NCBI RefSeq assembly: GCF_001540865.1
Contig: NC_033633.1
Coordinates: forward strand, 9,836,359-9,900,358
From: Ananas comosus
Taxonomy: Eukaryota > Streptophyta > Magnoliopsida > Poales > Bromeliaceae
DNA length: 64,000 bases
Reading direction: 5' to 3'
Below, piece by piece: positions 47,601 to 58,868 of the stretch. The notes beneath the pieces were generated by a model, which saw only the letters and a program-made list of their open reading frames with translations, was not told where the DNA came from and made no database searches. Each line of letters starts with the position of its first letter. The stretch's first letter is position 1. A program made the position numbers and the translations under genes.

Positions 47601-48684
47601 ATTAGGCCTAAATTGGGCCCATAGCAATCTCTGGACAGAAAAAAGAATATTCCACAAAGCTTTGGATTGAGTTCTCAACCACATGAAATTATTGCCTGCA
47701 CCGGGAGCACAAGTAAAGCTCATATACCATGTTTTAAAATTAAAAGGGTAAATTACACTTTTGGTCCTCAACTATGAGGCGCGTGACACTTTCCAACCCA
47801 AACTTTAATTTATTGCAATTTCTGGCTCGAACTTTCTGAATTGTTACAATCAAGTCCCACAACCCAATTTGATTAGCTAAATATTGACAAAGTTGATGTA
47901 GAATTGTATGTAGCATCTTAATTATTATTGCAGCATCCATCACAACGCTTCCACGTCACTTCTACATCAACAATTTGTCAAAATTATTTAGTCAAATTAA
48001 GTAGTTTGTGGGACCTCGCAGTTTGACGACCAAAAGTGCAATTAGCCCAAATTAAAACCTAACATAACACACAAGATATATTATATTCCATTCAAAAGGC
48101 CGAAATATAAAAAGCCGCAAATCAAATAATAGTTCTTTCTCTGCCTAGAAGGTTTTCCAAATCTTTTATCTTCTTTATACATACATAGGGTCTTTAGATG
48201 GTGCAAATCGCATCTCTAAGCTTGGATTTTGATTTTGAGACGACGATCATAAAGAATTCGGCAGATACACCGGGTGCAGGATAATAATTTCTCCTTCACC
48301 ACACAAATACAAAAAAAAAAAAAAAGGAATTTGGGCCCCATGAAAGGCCCAACGTAGTTATGGGCTCCATTCCACTTCTTCTTCTTCCTTGAAACCCTAA
48401 CCCTAACCCTAACCCTGGCTCCCAACCCCAACCACAACCACCGGCGCCACCACCGCCGCCACCATCAACCTTCGAAAGGCTCGGCCACCCATGGCGAGCC
48501 AAAAAGGCTCCAGGGAGGGGGCGCGGGGTGAGGATTCGGGCAACAAAAAACGAAGGCGAAGAGGAAACCGAATACGAGAAAGAAGAAGAGATTGATGGAA
48601 ACCCTAAACCCTAAAAAACCCTAACCCTAATTCTCACCTTTGATCTTCCCTTTGTCGCTTCCTAGATCGCGTCGCCATGATCAT
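37959..48684 (-). CDS. CUL1-like cullin, copy C: SCF ubiquitin-ligase scaffold, intact
   Basis: Nineteen exons with the same phase plan as copies A and B join without a stop into 759 codons: 48638-48684, 46039-46176, 45816-45915, 45312-45497, 44549-44596, 44258-44461, 44091-44168, 43827-43916, 43584-43664, 43433-43495, 42855-42890, 42685-42771, 42450-42599, 42307-42362, 41929-42211, 41646-41789, 41308-41526, 40534-40701, 37959-38060. Signatures: [69 protein letters not shown] (neddylation Lys at about 703, again 56 from the end). It is clearly more diverged than A is from B. The exon 1 start is inferred: ATG at 48682-48684 (or 48676-48678) reads in frame across a 2.46-kb intron. If that exon is wrong, the ATG of [12 protein letters not shown] in exon 2 would serve. 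Confidence 0.88.
38132..38455. mobile_element. Foldback MITE in the cullin C last intron
   Basis: GAACTATGGACCATTTTGAA at the left and the inverted right end GAACTATGGAACCATTTTGA start long inverted arms (AAAATTTTGATTT and TTTGA phrases on both sides). The size of about 323 bp and the structure fit a Mutator-type MITE. The exact target-site duplication was not resolved. Confidence 0.6.
38456..40500. other. Remainder of the cullin C last intron
   Basis: About 2 kb of AT-rich intron with no gene seen. Notes: a repeated TGAATATATCTTCAATTTTTA phrase (39122 and 39191), a small GC-rich palindrome-like core GCCTCGCGCGATGCGGCGGG (about 39263-39282), and a segment near 40000-40070 (GTGGGACCCACAAGGCCCCC) that looks like an element end. 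No terminal repeats could be paired. Confidence 0.5.
44621..44668. repeat. (TA)n(GATA)n microsatellite
   Basis: Compound TA then GATA array in the intron between cullin C exons 4 and 5. Confidence 0.95.
44775..44930. repeat. Short tandem duplication in a cullin C intron
   Basis: The phrase AGTTTCAATCCTGCGCTTT..CTCTCATGTAAAGTAGTT..AACATTTGG..ATAAC.ATTAAAT appears twice, about 90 bp apart, with a few substitutions. It is probably the internal repeat of an element fragment that begins near 44708. Confidence 0.65.
47746..48048. mobile_element. Mutator-like MITE with perfect 9-bp target-site duplication
   Basis: The termini GGGTAAATTACACTTTTGGT and (inverted) GGGCTAATTGCACTTTTGGT pair over about 26 bp with few mismatches. 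Inner arms also pair (TCCCACA.. with ..TGTGGGACC). Both flanks read AAATTAAAA (47737-47745 and 48049-48057), a 9-bp duplication typical of Mutator-like elements. It lies in cullin C intron 1. Confidence 0.88.
48392..48630. repeat. Telomere-like motifs (telo boxes) around cullin C exon 1
   Basis: AAACCCTAACCCTAACCCTAACCCT (48392-48416) has four 6-base CCCTAA-type units. A second, irregular cluster with CCCTAAA and CCCTAA units is at 48599-48630, abutting the exon 1 donor. Such AAACCCTA telo boxes are common in plant 5' regions. The tracts are far too short to be a telomere. Confidence 0.75.
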
Positions 48685-48699
48685 CTAAGCCCTAATTCC

Positions 48700-49236
48700 A
48701 CGATCGCGTCGCCAATAAATTATAAAAAAGAAAAAAACAAAAACAAGCGTATCGATCCCTCTCTTATATTATAATTATTATAATTATAATCATAGTAGTA
48801 TAAGTAAATAAATATATATATATATAGGGCTAATTTGGATTAGAACTCTAATTCTTGTTTTTTGGCTTAAATTAAATGTAAGTTAAAACTATATTTTAAA
48901 TAGTTTAATTTACTTTTATAAGTTAAAACTATATTTTAAATAGTTTAAATTACTTTATCTATTAAAAAATCGCTGGTTTTTTAGCACCCCAACCTTTTAT
49001 TTTCTCACAATTATGTCGGTAATTTTTTTTATTTATTTATTTCATTTATGTTCGTACAGTGGAAAAATAACGTGAATTCTAATTAAAATAAATAATTAAA
49101 TTTAGATACTTAATTATAAATATTAGAAAAATTAGAGATCGAAATAAAAAATTGGACCAAGGGTGGGAAATAATGGTGTAATAATTAAAATTAATTAATC
49201 CTCTAAATTTTATAACCTTTTTTAAATATGAGTCCT
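48700..49236. promoter_or_regulatory. Region upstream of cullin C
   Basis: AT-rich sequence 5' of the cullin C first exon, the only place for its promoter. It contains TATATA runs (48810-48826) and a tandem phrase AAGTTAAAACTATATTTTAAATAGTTTAA (48882 and 48919). No specific element could be named. It ends where a gypsy LTR begins. Confidence 0.4.
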
Positions 49237-49825
49237 AGCAGGACAAATTAAGAAAATCCTAACCTATCTTGCAAGTGATGAGCCCAAAATCAATTTAAAA
49301 TCAAATTTAGAATTTTCTAAAAATTTTAGATTAATTTTCAAATTTTTTTTAAAAAAAATTTAAAAGATATTAATGAATTTTAAATTAATTTTCGTAATTA
49401 AAAAAATGAAAAAAATTCAAAAGTAGTACGACTCTAAGAAAAGATTTCTATAAACTTGTTTTTGTAATTTTTTTTTTAAATAGCTAATAATAGAAGAAAG
49501 ATAAGGAAAAAATAAATGAAAGAAAAAAGATGAGGAAGGAGAGGGTAAAACCTTTTAGAAAGAAGATTTTTTTCAACGCACACGACAAGAGAAAGGAAAG
49601 GAAGAAGATACCACGACCGCAGTCAAATTATAAACATCAAACTAATTTTCATAACACGTCTCCAAATTACAAATTATAGACTATATTTATAACCTTCCAA
49701 ACGTAATTCTAATCTAATTCAAATTCCAAAATTTTAGGGATATTTTCCTAATTCGAGTATATCTAAAATTATCTAAACCATATTCCTAATTTTTAGAGAT
49801 TTATTCTATATGTGTAATACACTGA

Positions 49826-50886
49826 GGCCCTGTTTGGATGCATAGTTTAAAAACTCCATGGAATTTTTATTCTATGGTTTCGGTCTAAATGAAATATAGA
49901 ATCCTGTAACTACAAAAAAATTCCACAGCTTCATTTTTAAGCTGTTTGGATACAGATCATACAATTTCACAGTATTTATAACAATTAAATTTCTAAAATT
50001 TTAAAATTCAAAATTCAAAATTTGAAATTTAAAATTCAAAATTCAAAATTTAAAAATAAAATTTTAAAAATTAAAATTCAAAATTCAAAATATAAAATTA
50101 AAATATAAAATATAAAATTAAAAAATTAAATTAGATTTTATGTTTTAAATTTGGAATTTGAAATTTAAAATTTGAAATTTGAAACTTTAAATTTTAAAAT
50201 TTAAAGTATACAATATTTAAACTTTAAAATTTGAAATTTAAAAAATATATAATTAAAATTTTAAATTTAATAATTTATAAATTTACATATTTATAAATTT
50301 AAAATTTTAAATTTAAGTTTAAATTTAAATTTTGAAGATTGAAAATTAAAAATTAAAAATAAAATTAAAATTTGAAATTTGAAATTTGAAATTTGAACTT
50401 TTTGAAATTTGAAATTTGAAAGTTGAAATTTGAAATTTAAACTTTTTGAAATTTGAAATTTGAAATTTGAAGTTTGAAATTTGAAATTTGAACTTTTTGA
50501 AATTTGAAATTTGAAATTTGAAATTTGAAAGTTGAAATTTGAAAGTTGAAATTTGAAATTTGAAATTTGAACTTTTTGAAATTTGAAATTTGAAATTTAA
50601 AATCAAAATTAAAATTGAATTTTAAAATTTTAAACTTTGAAATTTAAAATTTTATGTTAAAATTTAAAATTTAGAAATTGATATATCTTTGGGAACCCAA
50701 AATGGTGGAATTTTTTTTCTTTGGTTAAAGTGGATTGTAAGTTTACTCCATTTTTTGGAGTATAGTATAACTATACTCCAAAAATTACGTTATTTTTTTT
50801 TCTTCCAAACGCTTCATATGATTATTTTCCTACCGGCGTACCATAGTTTAACTATACTACGTTTTTAGAGGTATCCAAACGGGGTC
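49826..50886. mobile_element. TIR element inside the solo LTR
   Basis: The left end GGCCCTGTTTGGAT and inverted right end GACCCCGTTTGGAT pair, with related subterminal CATAGTTTAA words on both sides. TGA occurs on both flanks (49823-49825 and 50887-50889), a possible 3-bp target-site duplication. The interior is very AT-rich, with a minisatellite and no coding potential. It is probably a non-autonomous DNA transposon; the superfamily is uncertain. Confidence 0.7.
50355..50605. repeat. GAAATTT minisatellite
   Basis: Dense tandem array of the 7-mer GAAATTT, with GAACTTTTT and GAAAGTT variants, at the core of a wider GAAATTT/AAAATTT-rich zone (about 49990-50670). It forms a spurious Lys-Phe-Gln-Ile-Ser repeat frame on the minus strand. 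It is internal to the TIR element. Confidence 0.9.
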
Positions 50887-53800
50887 TGAGTTGTGGCAAA
50901 TTGCGAAGTGAGTATTAGAATAGTAATTGGAACTCTTCTACAACTTTTGAAGGATTGTCAAGAGGTTTCCACAAGTTACTGGGACAAACAGAGAGCTAGA
51001 AGTGGAAAAGTGCATTGCAAATGTACTTTTCAAATGTAGTATTTGGAATCGGGTTGATTATGAAGTTTGATGAGTGGAATGGGTTATGGGAACTAACCCA
51101 CATCTTTTAAAGAGTGGTAGAAAGGTTTTTGACTAGTTAAAAGAGTGATTGAATCGCCGAAAGATCGAAAGTGCATTGGAAATTCGAATTGCAGAAATTT
51201 GCATCGTGTACCGGTACAATCATTATTGTGTACCGGTACACAGCACAGCAGTAGCTGCGGGTTGAGGCTATTTTGGTCTTTTCACTGTCTAAGCCTGTTC
51301 TTATCCACCCAACTCGACTCCTCAGCTCATTCTCATCCTGTTTGAGGCTGGGGACAGGGTAAAAGGCTCCTCTCTTCTCTCTCTCTAGGTTTCCTCTCTC
51401 TCTAAATAGAAATCAAGGATTTGGGCTTGATTTCATTTCCCTTTTGAGAGTTTTTGAATTAGGAGGTGTAGATCAGCTGTGGATGTATGGAAAGGAGAGA
51501 TCGGAGAAGGTTTCTTAGTTCTAATTCAGTTGAAAGCTGAATTACAGCTTTAGGAGGTATATAATCCAACTTTTTTTGCAAAGTTCAAGTGTTAATAATG
51601 GAATTAAGTTGTTCCCTTTTCTTTTGATGCTAGCTGATTTGGAGGAAGTTAAAGACAGCTAAAGAGGAGTTATACCGTTATAATATTTCTACTCAAACCC
51701 AGGGGAAAGCTGGATTGAAACTTTGGGAATGTAATTAGCTAACTATTTGCCTTATGTTGAGGTTATATTAGGTGTAATAAGCTAGTGATGCTGATTTTAT
51801 GTTTATGCGTTCAGCAGCTTGGATAACCACTTTGAGCTGAATAATATGCTTTGGTGAACTGGTTCTGAGTATATTTCAACCTAAGGAAAGTACAATTCCA
51901 AGTTAAGAATCTATGCAAGTTAAATTTCAGCCTATACTACATAGTTAAACAAGTGTAGTGATGTTGTTTTTGGTAATAGTTCGCAGCAGGGTTGCGACAA
52001 ATCGTCGGGTTGTTTTCGGTTGACATTTGGGAGTTTTCGAAGGTTAATTTGGAGTACTAACCTGAACCAAAACAAAGGCTTAAGATATAGCCTTGTACAA
52101 GGTGAGAATTTTGCCGAAATTGGATGTTTTGTTACTAGTTTCAATGCAGTGTTATTTGTTAATTCGCAACAGGATTGAGACCTAATTGAGATGAATTTCA
52201 GGACCCATGTGGGCTGATTTGAGTTGAGTATTGGAGACCTTTGCTTAAAGTGAAGAGTAGACTTAACTTCCCTTTAAATCCAAGAAGCTTGAATACTTGG
52301 ATCGCTTATCAGTGTGAACTCGACAACAGTCGTTGACTATTGGTGGGTTTGGCCTCCCCGAAATGGGTAAATTCTTTCTAAGTCTCTTCAACTTTATTAA
52401 GGAGAACCATTGCATGTTTATGAACAGTTTGCTATGTTTTGAATGGATGAGACTTGTATAACCTATATAGTATATCGGGTAAAGGAAAACCTCTATGTAG
52501 TAGAGGCGAGCTATGAAATTGCTTTGCAGATGGGAATTACTGGCTTAGTAGCAGGTATTACATGTTATTAATATACTTGTGTAGGCAAGTTAGAGAAAAC
52601 ATTACTGACTAGCGCATTGAAATTGAGTTATGAAAAGGGATATTCGATCCGGTTGGATAATCATGTGGATGAGGTAGCATGACATGATATCTCGAGTTAA
52701 ATTATGCAATACTGGGTTATAGACATGATAATAGAGTTAGTCATATATTCTGTATAATAAGAGTACTTATATCTTTATGTGAAAAATCATGCGAGGAATA
52801 TCACCAATGCTGTTTTGCATACTTGTATTACGTTTCATGTAAAGGGAACTAGTATGAACTTCGTGCTTGGTTATAATCTAGTTAAGTAATTGGAACCGGC
52901 GTTGTGATATAACATGATTGTTATACTATTGAAGATGTTCTAGTAAATAACTAGAATTGAACTTAATAACATATTAATGACATACTTGGGTAATCAAGTA
53001 AGGATCACTGCATGTTACCTGTATGCTCCAAATAGTGGGGGAATATGTTAAACTATAGGATATGTGCCATGAGTCATTGGACATAACCTTAAAAACCACT
53101 TTCCTTATGTATAGGGAGTAGTGAGAGAACTCTATGTGAGTATATGTGGGTATAGCCATTATGATGTAAGTATATACTTGTTAAGTTATACTAGCTATTG
53201 GGAAAAACTATGACAACAAGTAGTTGATAGTGACATGTGACTTGAGCACTACAGTGTCGACCTTGTGTCGAGTTAAGATTTCATGTCAGGGACATGATGC
53301 CGTTGTGATACTTGTGCTATGGATTACAGCTTGTATGCCATTACGCTCTTTCGCACACGCTTGTGGGGGTCGCGCCCCCCAAGCCCAGCACTCCGGAGTA
53401 GCTTAGCGACAGATTGCTCACTTATGTACAAAGTGAGCGCCGAAGTGGATTGCCGTGGGAAGTGTATACTACCACGGGGCCATTAGGCATGGCGCGGCTA
53501 TGACTTCACCTTGTGTAAGTCTATTGTGAATTAGGTTATGATGAGTTATTTTAACCTTAGATGGACATAGTAGTAAGGTTACTTTATGTCATTGGTCGAG
53601 TAACTTAGGGATGAATAAGGTAACAGGTTAATATCTAGATCTATTAGTAGCGTAATGACAGTATGTTACACTCTGGATAGTGTAGGATGTAACTACAGGA
53701 TATCATCAGTTAATTCTATAGTAATGAAATATTTGCTTACAGTCTAGCATATGGCTAGTTAAATTGTCAATTAACATGAATGATAGAAATTATCATGATG

Positions 53801-54604
53801 AACTAGTATTCATAACTTGTTGACACTTAGATATATATATATATATATATACACATTTTGAGCAAATATCATGTTTAATGTATTTCAGTACCTAATGCAT
53901 TTACTTGCTTATTCATCTATCTTTATAGCATATCTATGTTAGCCTGGTGGTGCGTTTACTGAGGTCAGTAATTGCCCACTGGGAACTATTGTTTAATAGT
54001 TCTCACGCCCTCTTTGTTGTTGATTTTACAGAGCCTTCCACTGCGGGAAAGGCTAGGGTTCCTGGCGAGGGGTCAACGGCTAGCTAGAGCTTTCTCGATG
54101 ATAAATAGATGAACCTCTACCAATTAATTGTGATGTAGTTCAGTGTTGTATACTGAGAGTATGTAGAATGTATTTTGTTTTCTTTACATTGTAATAAGGT
54201 TTTGGGTTGTATAAGTTTTAAACTTTTAGTTGTGCTCTGATTACTTAGTTAAGTTATGATCTTTTTGCTAAATTGTTCATTCTCTTTGTAGACGTCTGGT
54301 GTACACTGTGATTGTTTGATGTACACGGCAGGTCTGTGCGCGTCACTATGAGCTTCCGCTGAAGTCCAGGGCGTGACAATATGATAAATCCTAAAAATCT
54401 TTACAAAAACGACTAAAACAAATTAACACGTAAAATAATTTCAAAAATTAGAAAAAAGTTAAAACCTAAATAAATCAATCCTATCCGCACCCGATTCTGC
54501 ATCATTCGCTTCCGCTGCGCAGGATCTCGTTCTCGAGATACCTGTTGAAGCTCAAAGATATTTGGATATGGCCCAAGAATTCCATCACCTGCAGCGAAGT
54601 CAAC

Positions 54605-56115
54605 TCAACGTAGAAGCAAGTTTTTGCCCGTCTTCTTCAACTTCACAATATTAGTTAATTTACAAGGCATGAATTTCAATTTTGATCCGGCACAGTCAAA
54701 TAAATAAGTATTTTCATATCCATCGTGCTTCACTTTGTGATCATACATCCATAGCCTTCCAACTAGTATATGTGCAACTTCCATAGGTAGAACATCGCAC
54801 GATATTTGTTGAATTAACTTACCAATTGAATATACCACTAGGCATTGCCCAATGACTTTCAAATTTTGGTTATTCACCCATGCTAACTTGTAAGGCTCAG
54901 GATGCAGTGTGGTCTTCAATTTCATTTTGTCAACGGCTTGTTCAGAAATAATGTTGGCACAACTTCCCGAGTCTATACTCATTGAACAAACTTGTCCATT
55001 ACAAAGAACTCGAGTTTGAAAGATGGTATGGCGTTTCCACTCCTTATCGTCTTCTATCGCATAGGTTGAGAGCATCAGTCTAAAAATTCCGCAATGTTCA
55101 AGCTCTTCATCATATTTGGGCTCGGGCACTTCAATATCATCATCATCATATGGTACGACGCATAAATTTTCAAAATCATCATGTGCTTGAGCCATTGCTA
55201 AGTTGCATTGTGGACATTGGTGAGCATAGTGCCCGGCCTTGTTCCACTTGAAACACATGCCTTCTTTTTTCTTTGATGCCTCAAAGGTTGATGCCTTAGG
55301 GGATGCCTGGGGAGTGGATATTGGTTGCTTCATCTTTTCGGACGCGGTGTAGTAGCGCTCAGATCTTCACTCAGGATTGTGTAGAAAGTTAGGCCGCGTC
55401 GGTGAAACATGCGCATTTTGCTCCTCCACAATCTGGTGTGCAACTTGAACTACATCAGCAAGGGAGAGGAATCGACTAGAGGCTAACTTTTCAGCAATAT
55501 TGGAATGCAGGCCCCGTCAATACATGGTAATCAACAAATCCTCACTCCATGGAAATTCTGATCATGCTGCCATATTGTAGAAGCATGAAGAGTACTCCTC
55601 GACTGTCATGCTACCTTGAGTCAACTTGGTAAACTGGTATTGAACGCGCGGCCTATAATCAATTGGAACGAATTGACGTGTCATAGCTCTTTTCATATCC
55701 TCCCACGTACGAGCAGCCATATAAGGATATTGATGTTCTCGTGTCCACCAGATACGTGCTGTACCACGAAGTTTTGATTCTCCAATCATAATTTTTTGAT
55801 CTTCCGCAGGCTGGTACCAACGAAATATGCCTTTAGGCTGTAAATCCAGTCTAAAAATATTTCGGGGTCCATGTCACCATGAAACTCCTCCACATGAAAC
55901 TTGATACCTCTTTCATTTTCTGTAGCTTTGCTATGAGATGTAGTGGTTTGAGTTTGCGACGGGGTATTTTGAAAAGATTGAGGAATAATAGGAAGTAAGG
56001 GCGAAACAGAAGTTGCGGATGTTAGAGAGGAGCCCGCGGGCGGTGAAGATTTAGAATGAATGAGGTTTTCAAGGAGCTGTTTGATTTTCGCTAATTGTTG
56101 GTTAGTTGATTGCAA
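54605..56115 (-). pseudogene. Retrotransposon gag-protease remnant
   Basis: Three frame-broken pieces on the minus strand. Piece 56115-55786 carries a gag N-terminus with FHGDMDPEIFLDW. Piece 55789-55562 continues the gag capsid region (ARTWEDMKRAMTRQFVP). Piece 55333-54605 holds a zinc-knuckle-like CFKWNKAGHYAHQC, in which the usual second Cys is Trp, and a retropepsin-like IDSGSCANII active site followed by HILVGRLWMYD. Frame changes near 55810 and stops between 55562 and 55333 show decay. No polymerase or integrase follows. Confidence 0.85.
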
Positions 56116-56195
56116 ATTAGTTTCTAACTTTTCAAAACGAGTGTTGGTAGAAATTTTAAATTCTTTTTGAAAATTAATTTATTGATCAACTTTGT

Positions 56196-56205
56196 TCTGA
56201 TACCA
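56196..56205 (-). other. Primer-binding site of the gypsy element
   Basis: Minus-strand TGGTATCAGA, complementary to the 3' end of initiator tRNA-Met. It lies 7 bases inside the LTR edge at 56213, which confirms the minus orientation of the element. Confidence 0.85.
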
Positions 56206-56919
56206 AAACTGATGCAATACAAATTAAGAAAATCCGAATCTATCTTGCAAGTGATAAGCTCAAAATCAATTTAAAACAAAATTTAGAATTTTCTAAAAAT
56301 TTTAGATTAATTTTCAGATGTTTTTTTAAAAAATTTTTAAAAGATTTTAATGAATTTTAAATTAATTTTTGTAATTAAAAAAAGAAAAAAAATTCAAAAG
56401 TAGTACGACTCTAAGAAAAGATTTCAATAAACTTTTTTTGTATTTTTTTAAATAGCAAATAATAGAAGAAAGATAAGAAAGAAATAGATGAAAGAGAAAA
56501 GATGAGAAAGGAGAGGATAGAACTTTTTAGAAAGAAGAATTTGTCGGTGCACACGGCAACAGAGAGGAAAGGAAGAAAATACCACGACCGCAATCAAATC
56601 ATAAATATCAAATAACTCGTCTTCAAATTACAAATTATAGGCTATATTACTTCAAATTACAAATTATAGGCTATATTTATAACCTTCCCAACGTAATCTT
56701 AATCTAATTCAAATCCCAAGATTTTAGGAATATTTTCCTAATTCGAGTATATCTAAAAAAATCTAAATCATATCCCTAATTTTTAGAGATTTATTCCATA
56801 TGATAAATCCTAAAAATCTTTATAAAAACGACTAAAACAAATTAACAAGTAAAATAATTTTGAAAATTAGAAAAAAGTTAAAACCTAAACGAATCAATCA
56901 TATCCGCGATTCTACATCA

Positions 56920-57230
56920 ATTTATCTTTTTTTTTGCATGATAGAAGTCCCTTATCTATCCTCGTTTTGCATAAGGGTCCCTCTAGAAAAGATTGGAACA
57001 AATTAGTTTAAAATTTTAAAATAAAACATGATCTATAACACGCAAAGTATGTAATGAGCGCTATATACGTATGTAAAATTTTTGCACATTAGAATCGAAA
57101 CTTAGAATTATACTTATGGAAAATTCCCACCCATTGAGTACAAAAATAAAAAGAATAGTAAGCATTTAATTTTTTTTAAAAAAAAAGGCAAACTTTTATT
57201 CACCCCGACAATAGTTTAACATATTTTCAC
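56920..57230. other. Spacer between retroelements
   Basis: About 310 bp of AT-rich sequence with no gene or recognisable repeat, ending in the TTCAC target-site duplication of the next solo LTR. Confidence 0.5.
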
Positions 57231-58836
57231 TATCACGTTCCGCTATCGCCAATTTGGTCGATCCGGGCCCGTATACAGACGCCGAACGGCCAGCACCTCC
57301 CATGTCCGCCCAAGGCTCGACAACAAGAAGTACATGTATAAAGAAATAAACAATTCTCATGATAACATTTCAATATACATGGCTTGCACGAGGGCAAGCA
57401 ACCAGAACGAGTGAAAGTAACTAACTAAACATGCATTCACTGTATTTTTGAAAACTTTAAACCAAGATGTAAAGTTGAATAACTACACCATTTAGTTATT
57501 TACTTGCTCATTTATACATTCATTTACAGGTTTCTTTAACATCAATATATACAACATGAAACCAAAATGGGTATACAACTAGCCTCTGGAGTCCACTAGC
57601 TAAGATGCCGGGCTCTTGCCGCGATTCTCGACCGCTCCACTCGCGCTAGGATCTACATAGTTAGTGGTATGAGAACTACTAAAAGTTTCCAGTGGGTTCG
57701 GCCGCCAACCTCGCCGACTCACCCACTAGGTCTATTTAGGCATATGTAGGCAAGAAAAAGAGTAGATAGTAACCAGCTATAACATGACACTACTACAATG
57801 CATGTACAAAGCTGAAAGAAATAGTATATAACATATGAAATTTATGCATGCATGCTACTGTTAAACATTACCCAATCAAACTGGTTAATCATTTGGTTAA
57901 CAATAACTCACCACAAAATCCCTAGTATCGGGAAGAATTTCGCTACAACCCGACGGGACTGTCTACTGGGGAGAATTCCGCTACCAACCTAGTTGGTGAC
58001 AACTCCGAAGTTCGTCGCCCAAGGAGAAACTACCTTACCTCGAGCATTAGACTGATGTGAGTATGATATGATCCTCATTTGGAGGGTCCAATGAATGACA
58101 ATGCCACACTTTAACTCTAACTAGCTTTTTATGCTAGTTTTGCAATTCCAATCTCGATACTAACCAATTCTCTAGTCATGATGTCACCAGATTCACTATT
58201 GTCATAGTCCACAGTAAGTTCACACATTCCTAGGGTTCTATGTCCATATTCTACTGTTTACATGTTCGTTACATTGACATGAATTCAATTGTTCAGTTAT
58301 TAACTGCATAATGACAATTTTCCTATAATGCATGAATATGATACAATTCGTATATAGATATGCTCAACAAGGCGACATAGACATAAAGAGAGATTCAAAG
58401 ATTTCGGATAGCACCACCCACCTCGTAGGGATGCCGAAGACTAAAACCAACGTCCCGGATTGTATAAACAACTAGCTCTCGCGGCTCGATGCAAATAAGC
58501 TAGAACGAAGCATTTCTTAATTAGCGCGCCGTAGGTCCGTCGGAATACTAATTTAAGCTTCCGAGCACGTCAAACATTCCTTCATTGAGGAATAAAAGGG
58601 ATTAAACTTAAGTCATATTCACATCTTTATAAACTTTGCATTTCACACCAATTCATATATATATAGTGTCACTATACACATACATATAGTTTTTCCATTA
58701 AGTATCTTGGCAGCCCTACACTTTAGCACCCAAGAACATACCATTAACTCTCATTAGGGACAAGTAACGATCAACTTTAACCAGGGTTTAGTGTGATCTT
58801 ATCTCAGATTTTATCCCCCAACACTAATCATAAAAG

Positions 58837-58868
<32 letters not shown>

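Larger units (their letters stand above)
49813..54378 (+). mobile_element. Long solo LTR (Del/Tekay-like) nested in the gypsy LTR
   Basis: It begins TGTAATACACTGAG and ends CCAGGGCGTGACA (TG..CA). It is flanked on both sides by ATATG (49808-49812 and 54379-54383), a perfect 5-bp target-site duplication. There is no internal coding region, so it is a solo LTR. Without the inner 1061-bp TIR element the LTR is about 3.5 kb. Long LTRs ending GGCGTGACA are typical of plant Tekay/Del chromoviruses; this assignment is by terminal wording only. It contains palindromic GTGTACCGGTACAC words near 51207-51241. Confidence 0.88.
49237..56919 (-). mobile_element. Gypsy LTR retrotransposon, gag-protease only, with nested insertion
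   Basis: Minus-strand element. The 5' LTR is 56213-56919 (707 bp, plus-strand reading TGCAATAC...CTACATCA). The 3' LTR is 49237-49812 plus 54384-54504 (about 697 bp after removing the inserted solo LTR). A tRNA-iMet-type primer-binding site lies at 56196-56205 (minus: TGGTATCAGA). The internal part is only about 1.7 kb and codes for degenerate gag and protease. Reverse transcriptase, RNase H and integrase are absent, so the element is internally deleted or non-autonomous. The 5-bp flanks (GTCCT, ATTTA) do not match. Confidence 0.85.

Noticed and set aside
48491..48595. Plus-strand frame of 34 codons starting ATGGCGAGCCAAAAAGG, Arg/Lys-rich
   Set aside because: Too short, lies within the inferred intron 1/5' region of cullin C, has no recognisable domain and is compatible with chance in a GC/purine-rich patch.
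48392..48630. True telomere or chromosome end
   Set aside because: Only short, irregular units embedded between a gene's first exon and intron, with normal sequence on both sides.
50346..50606. Minus-strand 86-codon frame of Lys-Phe-Gln-Ile-Ser repeats
   Set aside because: A translation artefact of the 7-bp GAAATTT minisatellite.
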